This document shows, in pieces, positions 11,021 through 22,508 of a stretch of 64,000 nt of DNA (its first letter is position 1; each line of letters starts with the position of its first letter). The stretch is taken from assembly GCA_023634235.1 (NCBI GenBank), contig JAMKCF010000004.1:21298027-21362026 (forward strand), read 5' to 3'. Below the pieces are notes generated by a model, which was not told the origin of the DNA, ran no database searches, and saw nothing but the letters and a program-made list of their open reading frames with translations. This DNA comes from Pisaster brevispinus. Its lineage: Eukaryota; Echinodermata; Asteroidea; Forcipulatida; Asteriidae. The position numbers and the translations under genes were made by a program.

Positions 11021-12083
11021 TATAATTGATTCTTTCCTAGCGTTATATAAGTGTACTATTTCAAAGGAAACATTCAGTGATTCTTAATTGACTTTTAGAA
11101 AAATTTGAATTTCTCGTTTAAATTTGGATCTAGATTTGATTGAATGACGTCCTAAACTTTTCAGATTTAAAACATTTGTTTTCTCTTCTAATGATATCAA
11201 AGAGGTACATTTAAAATGAATTTCTTGTCTTTGCAATGGTTACGTTTCTGCATGAAAAGCTTCTCAAATTGTGCATTTTAATTACGGATTTTTCTTCCTG
11301 CGTGGACATGACTGCTTTAGACTTTCAATAATATCAAAAAAACGCTACAACCTTTTGAAACGAAATTTTCACAGGTTAATTTGATTGTATACATTAAAAC
11401 AATCGAACCGTTCGAAAAATCAAAGATATACTTTGCATTTTAAAAGAACCCTTTTAAACTTTGAATTCCAGAAAAAGAAAAAAAAAGAAAAAAATGATAC
11501 AAAATTGTCTCTTGAAATGCGGAGACAGACACGGAGAGTGGAAACTGCAACCCAAATAGAATGATCAATGCATAGAGTGCAGTCTCTTCATTGAGCATAA
11601 CTCTCTGAGCCAACAGGCCTCCAAGCCAGCTTTTTCATTCAAATCAATCACAATCAGATTTTACATGCTAGATACAATTGTAACTCGATCGCTGTTGCCT
11701 GCCTGCCCATTCTAGCTGTATGACTACATGCCATTAGGCTCAATGTGATACCAGTGACACGGATACCAACATGATAGGATTGATGCATACAACGGCCGAT
11801 ATGCAAAGACACGGACTGGGAGATCTTCTGTTGATTTTAAACTTCAATAAGTATAAATATCAACGTTCTTTAAACACACTCCACAACGCTAAATAAAATG
11901 TCAGTTACAAATAACTAGAGACTTGATATGAATCTCCTCATCTTGTCCCACAAGGTGCCACATAAAAATGCTATCAAAATACTCACTGAATAACACCCAA
12001 ACCTAGTACAGACATAAAGCTGCGTCACAATGTTCATACAGCTACTACCAACAACATATTGTGTTATCTAAGTTTCTATACTT

Positions 12084-12780
12084 TTGGGTTGAACAAAGAA
12101 AAATTGACAAGAGTGGGACACCTCCAAACTAACATGGCACTCTACCAACTGGACTATCTAGCTCTAATGTCAAGATCAGGGAACGAAGGATGAGGCTGGC
12201 TGGCCACTGTGTCACTGTGCCACTGCCATCCAGAGCTAGCTGTGAGCCCCCTAGTTCTTTGGGAACCTATTGATGGAAACAGGAGCAAGGGCAGAAGGAG
12301 ACTAACATTCGTAGATCAGCTGAAGAAGGACGCAACACAACAAGAAACAACTGAGCTTAGGACGCTGATGCTGGACCGGGATGCGTGGAAGACGACCATC
12401 AGAGTTTCCCGAGAAGGCGTCGGCTGAATGACAACCTCTCGCTCAACTACAACTAAAACTACTAGCTCTAATGTTAGTGGTCTCCTGTTTTTTTCCAGCG
12501 CCTTTGTTAGAGAAAGGGGGGGGGGGTGGTGTACCAGAGAAAAGCCATTCATCCTGTAACTGCCATGTAGCCAAGGTTCACACCAAAGTTTACGATACAA
12601 CCGGGAAAGTGGCAGCAGAGGGATCACCTTAAGGGAATGCAACCTGTTATCTCAAATAACCAAGTAATAAACCACAAGGGAAATGGACTGGGTAAATTGA
12701 AAGTACTATTTTGGGGTAGAACCACGAAACATGTACTAGAGCAGGACTTGAACCTGTGACCTCCGAATTAACACGGCAAT
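12084..12780 (-). mobile_element. tRNA-like SINE family 2, minus-strand copies, with nested LINE
   Basis: Read on the minus strand, a tRNA-like head is present around 12729-12780, then a body (GGTTTATTACTTGG ... CTTAAGGTGATCCCTCTGC), and a second head near 12130-12170 with a GTTCAACCC tail end at 12084. The second head is split at 12171-12461 by a 5'-truncated LINE with a 13-bp target duplication. The arrangement is a tandem SINE dimer, later hit by a LINE. Confidence 0.78.
12171..12461 (+). mobile_element. 5'-truncated non-LTR retrotransposon (ORF2 C-terminal end), broken
   Basis: The frame includes R-M-R-L-A-G-H-C, then, after a frameshift, HPELAVSPLVLWEP and further on TFVDQLKKDA and LMLDRDAWKT. 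This pattern (R-x-R-L-x-G-H, H-P-E, L-V-L-W-x-P, R-R-x-x-T-F-V-D, L-x-x-D-R-x-x-W) is the C-terminal end of a reverse-transcriptase ORF2 of a non-LTR element. The frame stops at a TGA around 12425-12427 and is followed by a short ACTAC-rich tail, not poly-A. CTAGCTCTAATGT occurs at 12158-12170 and again at 12462-12474: a 13-bp target-site duplication. Confidence 0.85.
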
Positions 12781-13813
12781 TTCACAGGAACATCTTTTCT
12801 TCCATCAGAGTAAATTTGATACCCAGAGCATGGGCTAAATAAGTTTTCTAAAAACTAAAGAACAAAAATATATACCCTGACTATGGCGTCACCTTCAGAA
12901 CAGTAGGCGGAACATATCTAGGAAAGTGCTCTCAGACCTCCAGCAGAGCAAGTACTTCAACTATCATGGTCGGGACTGTTTGGGACTGGAGGGGCTCATG
13001 TTCAAAATGACAAAATTAATAAAGTCTGCAGCTACGTTTGTTATTGTATCTTTAACAATGCCACTCAAGTATCAGCGTTCTACACGATGGTGATGAGTTA
13101 ACCAGAAAGCAGTAGCTTATTACATCCTACAGTAACCTCCCCCCCATCAAAGCAAATTTTGGCTCAAATATGACAACATCTTGCTTATAAAGCCTATAAA
13201 TTTCCATGTCAATCAATTTTCTTTACGTATGAAATATAGAGTAAACACATTGCAAGAGGATACTTGTCACGTCTATTTTATCTGCTTAGATTGATCAGAC
13301 CGTATTCCCGCTTCCTCCAGGGGCTATTTCATTGGTTTTTCCCCACCGGTTTTAATAATGGTCTGTGGTACGTGACCAATATATATCAAACGCTACCAGG
13401 AAAGCCCCCATAATATTCCTTATCAGTGACATTTCCCTAGGCAATTACGAGGGGAAATTAAAATAGCTGGTTTATTGTCAGGATCTTGGCTTGGCTGAAC
13501 TCGGGAGCATCTGATAGATATGTTCTCGTATGACACTGGATTCTGTTTAATAAAGGAACCGTAAGCCAAGATTCCAAGCTTCTAGTGATGTTTCGCTGAT
13601 CCTCATGGGTCCCCACCCTTCCCTCCCCAAAATCTTTCTTAATACCCCATTTGCACAATCCTCAACTTGTGTTTATCTAGACCACACATTCCATTCCCAC
13701 TCAGTTCCTTGTCCCTTTCACCCATGGGACAGAGCTATAAACGGATCATCATGTCATTCATCAAAATAAGCTCTTCTCAATTATTACGGACTGTTCTGTA
13801 CTTAAAGACAGAC

Positions 13814-13898
13814 CCTCTGGACAGACCGGTGCTCTGGATAGCCCGGTGCCCTGGATAGCCCGGTGCCCTGGATAGCCCGGTGCCCTGGATAGCCCGGT
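13814..13898. repeat. 17-bp minisatellite, five units
   Basis: The unit GCCCTGGATAGCCCGGT is repeated in five head-to-tail copies. The first is diverged (CCTCTGGACAGACCGGT), the second has one change, and the last three are identical. The array is GC-rich in AT-rich surroundings. Confidence 0.92.
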
Positions 13899-14526
13899 GT
13901 TACATATTTGTACACCGTGGTCTTATCCAGTTTCCTTTCAAGTCTCTTCTATATCCTTATCTGCTTTACCCCTTAAGGGCGTGGCAGCCTCCCACTTTAT
14001 CCTGGTCGCTGGATGGTACCAATGATATATCCATACACTGAAAGATACATTAAAAATGTTTTGTTTTTAGTGCGTTTCCCAACAATTTTAACACGAAATG
14101 ACATCTTACATGTCCAGCTACTGTCTATAATTATTTGAGCCATTTTTTACTTTGTTTAATTAATTAAAGATGGTTCCAATTATCAGAGAGTTAGATCTAG
14201 GTAGGTCGTATGTGGAATGGTCTAGTCTAGGATTATCAAGGATTATGACTCCCCCAGGTCATTACACTTTGGAGAAATGGCTTAATTAGTCATTAGAGGA
14301 TTGATTAACTGGTACCGCCATGGGGATAAGGGTTAAACAATGCCCCTGTTCGCTTATGAGCTTTTTGTTCCAAACTATTTCTTTCCAGAAAACACATGTG
14401 CATTATTATTCCTTGCTTCAATATTGTGAACAAACTACACGCATGCACACTAAGACGCTAAACAGCAAACTCGGTCTTAGAGGAGGAGTTGCATCTTGGT
14501 TTCAATCCAACTTCTTCTTACTAGAT

Positions 14527-14911
14527 ACCAGTGGCGCAACAGGGAATGTCTGTGCCCCTTGTGTGTGCCCCCCCCCCCACATTTGAAATCTGAACTTTTG
14601 AAACTGAAAATTACCAGAGTAAAGTGTTACGTTTTATAGGCTCTAATCTTTAATGGCGATAATTTCAATGTTTTTATAACTATTTTTCCATTTACATGTA
14701 TGTGCTAACAATGTGTTTGCTTTTACACTCACATCAACTTATCTGATAAAAATTTAATAGTAAGTGGCATAGCAAGAGCACTCCAAAGGGGGATTGTTTA
14801 AGAGAAATGCAAATGGAAACTACAGTTTTATTTGGCCAGAAGTGCCGACCTAGAAAAAACGGTGCAATCCCTTGTGCCTCCCTAAAATTTTAACCCAATT
14901 TTGGCGCTGCT
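14527..14911. mobile_element. Possible diverged element with CAGTGGCGCAAC end
   Basis: CCAGTGGCGCAACAGGG with a poly-C stretch nearby (14568-14578) and a far end TTGGCGCTGCTAG look like a diverged relative of the 26951-27315 element. Inside, GTGGCATAGCAAGAGC recurs at 14765. Weak call. Confidence 0.35.
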
Positions 14912-15240
14912 AGATTATTTTGCAAGAAATTTAAAAATGAGCACTGAATGACATCAACCAACAAAGTCGAGCTTGGAGGTTAACCAGTGATATTACAAAA
15001 ACAAAGTGAATGGATTAAAATTCTCCAGTTTTCAAGTATCGTGCCATGATGCAGACCTTTAAACATTTCATCAAGTAGGCTTCTACACTTCCACATTTTT
15101 TGAGAAAACAGCCCCTAACGGTGACTGTTTTGGTATGTTTAAAGCGCAATATTTTTACAGCTGCTTCCCGGGCAGTGTGTTGTTAATGTTTCTTGAGGTG
15201 ATAGGTACTTCAAAACAACTTCTATCCCTTAATCACTTCA

Positions 15241-15913
15241 CGTCGCACGACAAGTTTTCCCGCAATTTTTGTTGACACGTACATGGCGGACATTTTTTTG
15301 CACCCGCAACAACTTCCGATTTTCCTCAACTTTTTGCTGACAGCCGACGGCTGATGCTTTTTATTCACCCGGACTTTTCAGGGTCAGGCATGTTGAAGCA
15401 GACACCGACCATAATAAATTTCGTTGCACCCATACAAAGAGGGACAACAGGTTCTGGAAAACATACCTTGTAAAATCCCTTTCCGGGGGTTATAGAGTAA
15501 ACTATAGTGTTAAAAGCCATTTCCAGACATTTGACTGGTGTTGTACAAATGTGGCAAACGAGAATGTTGTTTGTCATAACATTTGGCTCAATGGGAGGTA
15601 AGTCTGAGCGTTCCAAGATTCCAGCAAACCACGGCAGGTTTTTGGCTGTGGCTCACAGCCAAGGTTCTGCAAGTCACGTGAGTGCCTACTCAATATTCTC
15701 ACACAACAGCATCAAATCCTGGTGCTAATAATGAGAACCTTTGTTGTCTTTCCTTTGTCAAGTCAAGGTTTCACTGTGGCAACAATATTTTCAAAGGAAA
15801 ACGAATACTCAAGAAGCTCCAAACACTTCCGAAAAATAATATCGCAAGTGGGCACGGAAAATTTTTCAGAATACCGACGTGACGTGGTTATTCATGACTC
15901 CTTGGTTTTTTAG
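15241..15913. other. Possible antisense or nested exons, unidentified
   Basis: The DNA is more CpG-rich than its surroundings in the first 140 bp (ACATGGCGGACATT, CAGCCGACGGCTG). A plus-strand frame ends GGGAG|GTAAGT (intron would start at about 15598), and a minus-strand frame across the same DNA ends ACAAG|GTATGT (about 15468). A later plus-strand frame (15722-15913) ends GTENFSEYRRDVVIHD. None is recognised. An intronic transcription unit or an old repeat are both possible. Confidence 0.25.
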
Positions 15914-16783
15914 TGATTGCAATTAGTTTCTGAATAATTTAGTAATTGGAATTAGAAATTTAGAAATCCAACAGCTGAGTGGACGTGCGAGACATGTTAA
16001 AACACGAATAAGACATTCACTCTGATTGAGACGAAGAAGACAGTTGCAAGAACACACAATCTCAATAAAGCAAGGCATCCACCGAGTTGACTGTTATTAT
16101 AAAAACATCCATTTTTATTCATGCCATGGGGTGTGGGGGGGGGGCATAGTGCTGGGCTTTTATTGACAAGGTCCACACAGCAGTAGTTTAATATCAAAAA
16201 ACGCCCCGAGATGTACATGTGAACGTTGGCATTCCGAGTCCTACTTCATCTCTTTGGCTTCAGATGGGAAAATGTGTCTGCGCGACACGCTATCTGTCAC
16301 TAGATACACCAACGTGTGTCTAACCATCGCTAGATGGACACTGAGTCTAAGAAACGTGATGCCAGCCCGGGGCCCCAATCGATGGACTAGTACAGTCCCA
16401 GTACTCATGTATATACCTAAGATCCATTTCTACTGGTTTACATCACCCCTCAAATTTCATATCCGAAATGCATTTTTTGTTGGCACGCATGTTCGGCAAT
16501 GGAGTACCCCCTCTGGGCGAGCTGGCTCTGCCTTGGATGCTTTGATACGCTTGGTGGGATGCGCTTTACGTTCCACAGCCCGAGGAGAAAGCGAGAACAA
16601 ACGTGTCGAATGTTTAGATAAGTGAAAAGGGTACACGGTAGGGAGTTGAATATACAGTGCAGTGGTAAAACAAAATGCTATCTCGTATTGACTGAGTAAA
16701 TATTGAGTTATTAGAATAACATGAAGCAGGACGGTATGTAGAGTCAATTTTAGAATTCCACCCTCAGTTCCAGCCACAAAAGT

Positions 16784-17203
16784 TTAAAGGTAGAGTCATA
16801 GATTGGTTTTTGTCAACGGAACGCTGATTTATGGGCAAAATTATCAAGAAAGATACAGTGAAAGTCTCATATGAAAGTTTGAGCTGGATATTGTTTCTTA
16901 GGCTGAGAAAACAGCAAAGCACTGTCATGGTATTTTTCACAAGAGTGTCAAATCCATCCACGTTTAGTGAGGGACAGCGGGTACCAACCGCTTCTCTGAC
17001 CACAGCACTCATGAACGGCTACCAAACCTCAGAAATCTGAGATTCAAATGTTTTGGGGTGAAAAAATGTTCAAACCATATCACCTCAAAGAGAAATCCTT
17101 TGTCAAAATAGTTGATACGATTAACAGCTGCAGTGCTCCTCACAAAGTTTTTATGGTCATTAATTTTGTTCAGTATTTCCCAATCTATGAGCCTATCTTA
17201 AAA
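16784..17203. mobile_element. MITE family C, copy 1
   Basis: Ends are TTTAAAGGTAGAGTCATAGA and the complement of a right end CAATCTATGAGCCTATCTTA, an inverted repeat of about 20 bp. The interior includes AACGCTGATTTATGGGC, GCTGAGAAAACAGCAAAGCA and TTTAGTGAGGGACAGCGGGT. The same order of motifs is seen at 19599-20047 (inverted), 32878-33150 and 33979-34570. Confidence 0.78.
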
Positions 17204-17864
17204 GATGTAGCTTGTTTTATTCTATTAGTTTGTACACAGTGCTCTGAGTGCGCTTTCTTCAGTTCATTTTCACAAAGTGGCAAATGTGTTTAGGAATTAA
17301 AGACTCATCAAAATAGTTGCAAAATTGAAAACATTGACTGAGTTCGATAGGGCCTATGTCTGAAGTAGTAAGCTTAATTTTAGCAATAAATTTTAACAGA
17401 AGACAATCCAGCAGTCTCCACAACAGCAGTTTGAAAAATAGTTCAACTGCAAACGTGATTTTCTCTAGACACAGAATTTGGCTGTGGTGCAGATTCACCA
17501 CAAAATTATTGCTGAATTTATTATGATTTTTTAGCCATAATTACTGGATATTTTTCCACCATGCACATAGATTCCCACATCCATGTATGTCCAAGGAAAA
17601 AACCCCACCTGTGACAGGCTTTCAAAGGTTTAGAGTTAATGACTACTCAAGCGTAGATACTGTACATCTCAACCTTGATTAGAAAGCAGAGGAATGCTTT
17701 AATGGCGTAGAGCAAATGTTGTTCTGACAGGCTTGATGGACCATTGATTGTACTAATGGTGCATCGATGGAACAAGCTGCTCTAATGAAATTACGAAACA
17801 AAATTTCTGCAAAGAGGTCATACTATTATTCGGGATGTATGCAAAAACTCATGGAAAAAAAAAG

Positions 17865-17975
17865 AAGGTTTGTGATGCCTGATGTTTCAACCTTTTAGCA
17901 GAGTCTTTCTCAAAGGCCTGACGTTTCGACTCTAGCAGAGTCTTTCTCGAAGGCATTCGAGAACGACTCTGCTTA
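17865..17975. repeat. Hairpin element D, copy 1 (partial)
   Basis: Contains two direct partial units (CTGATGTTTCAACC ... GCAGAGTCTTTCTCAAAGGC and CTGACGTTTCGACT ... GCAGAGTCTTTCTCGAAGGC) and a short inverted piece (TTCGAGAACGACTCTGCTT). It matches elements at 26098-26232 and 34056-34261. Confidence 0.6.
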
Positions 17976-18059
17976 AAGTAGTAAAAGTAGACTTTCTTGT
18001 CTATGTAAGCAAAACAAAAGCCACACAAATTATAGTTGTGTAAAAAATAAGACCAGCCG

Positions 18060-18190
18060 CGCAAATTACAAACTGGATTCATCCACACTGCCGTCCCCCT
18101 CTATGGAACAGTCTTCCAGTCTCTGTTGTTGGCAACACTACTGAGGAATGGATTCAGGCCTTCAAATGCCGTGTACATGAACAACTTCTT
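18060..18190 (+). pseudogene. Decayed 3' end of a non-LTR retrotransposon ORF2
   Basis: The plus-strand frame reads L-W-N-S-L-P-V-S-V-V and then EEWIQAFKCRVHEQLLLT before a TAA at about 18198-18200. The W-N-S-L-P ... F-K-x-x-x-x-x-x-L-L pattern is typical of the last residues of CR1/L2/Jockey-like ORF2 proteins. The preceding H-T-A-V-P-L-Y block is in another frame, so the copy is broken by a frameshift at the CCCCCT run. The rest of the element is absent. Confidence 0.65.
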
Positions 18191-18403
18191 CTCACATAAA
18201 TAAGTGTTTCCTGGATACCACATATCTTTGTTTTCTGTTATTCTTGTCTAGCAACTCTGAGCTGCAGTGAACCATTTGGTTAGCCAATCAGAATTCTTCT
18301 TTTAAAGAGCCTTCAGTCTGATTCTAATTTTCATTCTCTTTATTGCCCTCGTTAATGTCTGTTGGGTTATTGCTCACATTTGCTCCTTATATATATATGT
18401 ATA

Positions 18404-18640
18404 TATAAAATTAGTAGAGGAGATGGCCTTAGCTCTCGATCCAAACCGGACCTTCGTCAGAGGCATAAACAAGAACAAACACAAACATATCCATTTATTT
18501 ATATATATAGGTTGCCTCTGACGAAGGTCCGGTTTGGATTTAAAGCTAAGGCCATCTCCACTATTAGTTTTATATATAAATATAAAACTAGTAGGGGAGA
18601 TGGCCTTAGCTTTCGATCCAAACCAGACCTTCGTTATATA
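18404..18640. repeat. Three 60-bp units in alternating orientation (hammerhead-like)
   Basis: Unit 1 (minus strand) about 18404-18464, unit 2 (plus) about 18512-18575 and unit 3 (minus) about 18580-18633 are near-identical. Read in one direction each has GCCTCTGACGAAGGTCC, GGTTTGGATCGAAAGC and TAAGGCCATCTCC. TA-dinucleotide-rich stretches separate them. The order CTGACGA, a GGTCC/GGATC stem and GAAA is similar to a hammerhead ribozyme core. Each copy has one lesion in the conserved core (see findings). Confidence 0.7.
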
Positions 18641-19598
18641 TATATAAAGCATAATGAGCTAACTAACAAATCATTCATCTTTTAACAAAAGTCATGTAGA
18701 GAGGTCTTACCTAACCCCTTAACTCTGAATCCTTCCAAAGGATTACAACAATGACATTTAGACTATTGTGGTAACAGCCAGCCTTCAACCCATCCAACAT
18801 AAACCCATTCTTAAACCCATTCCTGCCGCTATCAACAAACAAAACTACACTCGGTCTAACTTTACTTGACCATAAATTCGTCATCACAGGCACACTCGTG
18901 GATTCCGAAAAAAGTACAGCGTGTCTGCGTCCCATATCCACTCTGCATTCGGCCTCTTAGGAGATGGGACGCGGAACTATATTTTGCCATATTCCACTTA
19001 AGCTACACTCCCTTGCCCGTTGGCACTCAGAGGGGTGTTCCTGGCGACAGAGGCACAGCCGCTCTCCAACAGAAAAAACAACAACATGATTATTGTAATC
19101 GTTCCTCTCGACTCCTTCCCAACTCACTGATCATGATCTAGCCTGGCTTGGATAAAATCGCAGCAGCTCCGACACATTGGTTGGCACGAGTACAATGTCT
19201 TGCCCCGGTAATCCGTTTATAATCCTGTATTTTTGTCCTGTGAGGACATGGTGTGTCGAGAGATCAGTAAATCAATCTACGCCACAGGGAACGACGGATA
19301 TATCTACGCATAAGTCACTCCTTAAGTTTAGCTTTGATATGACATTGGAAACCAAGATATGATGGACATCAACGCATTCGGTATGATACACAATGACGCA
19401 TTCAGTGTAACAAGTATCATTATCGCAGTCCAGACTTTGCAGCAAAAATGCCGCAAAATAAGACCAAGCTCCAAGAGCTCAAAGATTACAAGAACAGGTC
19501 TTTGATTATCTTAGACTATTATTTAAAGCATGTTTTTGTTCACTTCTGCACACTCTTTAGATTCATATAATTCATGAAACTTTTGTTACTATTTGGGG

Positions 19599-20047
19599 TT
19601 TAAGGTAGGGTCAATTGGTAATGACCCTGAAAAAAGTGTAATTTCTATCCGAAAGCTTACTTGTTATAAAGATGGTAATGGTGGTGAGCATCCTGCACAA
19701 TTATGTTGCCTGAAATGCCCCCGTTGAATAGAAGTTACCAAACTTTGAAAAACTTAGATTCTCCCAATCTCAGCTCAAGGCGAGCTTTGGAGACTCAAAT
19801 TTCCGTGGTGTCCATTTGTGAATACTGTGGATGGAGATGTGGTTTGTACCCGCATCTCCTCGCTAAATGTGGATGGGTTTGCCAGTATTAATGAAAATAC
19901 AGTGACAGCTTTTTGCTGTTTTCTCAACAAGCAGACACTGTATTCACCTTAAACTTTCACAGGTGACTTATATTGTATCTTTATCAACAATTTGTCCTAT
20001 AAATCAGCATTACGTTTACAAAAACCAATCTAAAAGCCATACCTTTA
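19599..20047. mobile_element. MITE family C, copy 2 (inverted)
   Basis: This 449-bp copy is inverted relative to copy 1. It starts TTAAGGTAGGGTCAATTGG and ends AACCAATCTAAAAGCCATAC CTTTA. It keeps TTTTTGCTGTTTTCTCAAC and CATCTCCTCGCTAAATGTGG. A plausible-looking 62-residue frame inside (19703-19891) is part of this repeat and not a gene. Confidence 0.78.
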
Positions 20048-20220
20048 TATGAGACAAAACATGAACAATTCACTAGATTAAACATCCCATAAGATGTTTG
20101 CTGTAAACAATGTGAAAGATCTACCAAGTTATGCTTGGTTTTTGCATGTACATAAGTGATGCAATAACTGACAAGTCGTAAAATGCACACATCCCCTCAA
20201 ATGTAAAAGTCTCGCTTTGT

Positions 20221-20555
20221 GGTGTGTCGTTGCCAAGCGGTTAAGAGCACCATACTCAAGCTCTGGTGTTTCTGATCAGCAGAGTCCCAGTCTGGGTGCT
20301 TGTGTCCTTGAGCAAGATACTTTACCATAATTGCTTTGTACTTCAGATTGGACATTAAGCCATAGGTCTCATGTACTGGGTTTGGTAGTGCACATAAAAA
20401 AAACCAGAACACTTATCGTGGAAGAGTAGGGGTTAAACCCGGTGTTCTGGTTCACATAGCAAGCACCCTTGTTTACCGGTTTCCTCAGGCTTGCGAGCTA
20501 CAGTGATTAAGTTCACTTATGCCGCATCCTTGGTTTCATTATCAGAAAAAAACCC

Positions 20556-20589
<34 letters not shown>
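20221..20589 (+). mobile_element. tRNA-Leu-derived SINE, variant with alternate body
   Basis: The head GTGTCGTTGCCAAGCGGTTA with an ACTCAAGC anticodon loop matches the other copies, but box B is damaged by a small deletion. The second half differs from copy 1: it carries TTTACCGGTTTCCTCAGGCT and a tail GCATCCTTGGTTTCATTATC followed by AAT repeats. The split SINE at 62849-63525 has the same second half, so this is a separate subfamily with a different 3' tail. Confidence 0.82.
20556..20589. repeat. AAT trinucleotide array (SINE tail)
   Basis: About eleven AAT units at the 3' end of a SINE copy. Confidence 0.9.
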
Positions 20590-20590
<1 letters not shown>

Positions 20591-20895
20591 TGTTTATCAT
20601 CAATATATATTGGCTGATTGGTATTGCAATGTCTGGCTGTATAAATTTGTTCATAAACATTTTCATGTAGACTTTGTCAAAGCAATATTTTCACATGGGA
20701 AAATCAATTTACTGCTTACATAGCCCATTTACTGTTCTTTCTTGATAAATGTACATAAACATTCCAGCTAGCAACACTTTTATGGGATTTCTATTTTTTA
20801 TAGCTTTAGGCTTGCGGGTTTAGTTTATTATTATTTTGACTGGAAAACATTTAGTGCAATTTATACTCCATAGATTCATAAACAAGAGACCAATA

Positions 20896-21053
20896 TCACA
20901 GAGCTGCAAAGTTATGCTTTTACCAGAATAGGAATACCAGCCAAAATACCATGTCACATGCATCATTTGTGACTGGTATTCTATTCATTTCTACCAAGCA
21001 GAAAATTGTTAAGCAATATTTTCTGCTTAAGCAGCTCTATGAAATTGGACCCA
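20896..21053. mobile_element. Palindromic family S, copy with inverted middle
   Basis: Runs from TATCACAGAGCTGCAAAGTT to GCAGCTCTATGAAATTGGAC. The middle motif TTTGTGACTGGTATTC is the complement of the middle motif in the 9-kb copies, so the element is in the opposite orientation. Confidence 0.7.
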
Positions 21054-22508
21054 GGTGGCTGCAAAACATTGCTAAATGAGTCATGAAAAATGGGAAGAAG
21101 AAACAAAAATGTAACAAAATGTCTGGAGTCAAAACCAGCACATATCAAAACGTCAACACTACAGCATGCCAAAACCAGCTTACTCGTGCAATCGAATAAA
21201 ATAATCAACGCTAACAAATCAATAACAAAGTGCGATGATTTCATTTGTACAGCACAGTTTGTGACTGTTTACTAATAATACTGCAAGCCACCAGTGATGA
21301 TAATTTAGACCAGTGCAAGAAGCTCCAACCCGTAGGTAATGGAGAGCGATGATTGCTTTCCCCCCAATCTCTGTCTGTATAATCTGGGCCGGGACCCCCA
21401 GGCTTCACATATTCATGTACCGCGAGCAGATTGAGTGCAAATCGATCATACTCCAGATACCCAGCATGCTCCGAGCAATACTTTCCTATTCTGAATCGGA
21501 ACTAAGAGAATAAAATTAACAACTGCAAAAGAAAATATTACGGCTGAGGTTTGGGGTGACTCTTTTGTTTACAAGCAAACCTTAGGCCAAATTAAGAATG
21601 AAGCTTCAAGACAGTGAGAGGTTCTTGCAAAATACTCAATTCCAAAGGGCCTGAAAAAAAAGAAGAAGTTTCTAATAAAGTATTACTACGGTACCTTAAG
21701 TTTCATTTCATCATATCCGATGACAAACGACTCAATTGACTAACTCTCCGAGGGCATTATGGCCCTGATTAAGTTCAGCTTCAAATGTAAATTCTAAGCA
21801 ATAAATATCGGAATATCCTCAAAGCAAAGTAGGCCCTATTCATTAAAATATACCCCAACATTCCTTTTCATAGCAAGAAATTTACATTTTATTTAACATT
21901 TCAAGTAAAATGGGCATTTTTTCCCCCCAAAAGAAAGATGTCCCTTTAATTGAGCAAATTGATATATTGTTTCTTGACAAAGGACTCAAAATATGCCAGC
22001 AGACTACCAAGTGCAATAATTGAACTTGGATTTATTTCCCAGTCATGCAAGCGCCGGATAACACCAGCAGAAAGGGCCATTTCACAAATTGTTATATATC
22101 CTTGGCGAAAAGAATATCTACACACACAAAAAAGCGTGTAATTAAGTTTGTGGCTCGACCTTATTCAATAATACATGGATATTCATCTCTTAATCGAATC
22201 AAAACTTTGTGTCTCTGGAGTTAATTGAATTGTAGCCAATTCCAAGTTATCCCTGCTTTATACTTGTTTGACGGGTAATGCCCACAGTGGCGTACTTTTA
22301 TCAAATTTAATGTCTGGATATTTTACCCAATTGAACAATTACAGCGTTTTCCTTAAAACATTTTATAAGGGGTCATCAAAAGTACCACTACTTTAAAGAG
22401 AATGTACGACAATCATTTTTAAGAAGAGTGTGAAACATCAAAATGCAAGCATTTGGGTTTGTAAGTTGCAGTAGCTAGCTGTTGAGTTTTGTTTCTATAT
22501 TTACATTA

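Noticed and set aside
12516..12526. Frame break in a gene caused by a G run
   Set aside because: The run lies within SINE DNA between a nested LINE and a SINE body; there is no gene here.
19703..19891. A small Cys-containing protein with C-E-Y-C and C-G-W
   Set aside because: The frame lies entirely in a MITE family C copy and is not kept in other copies.
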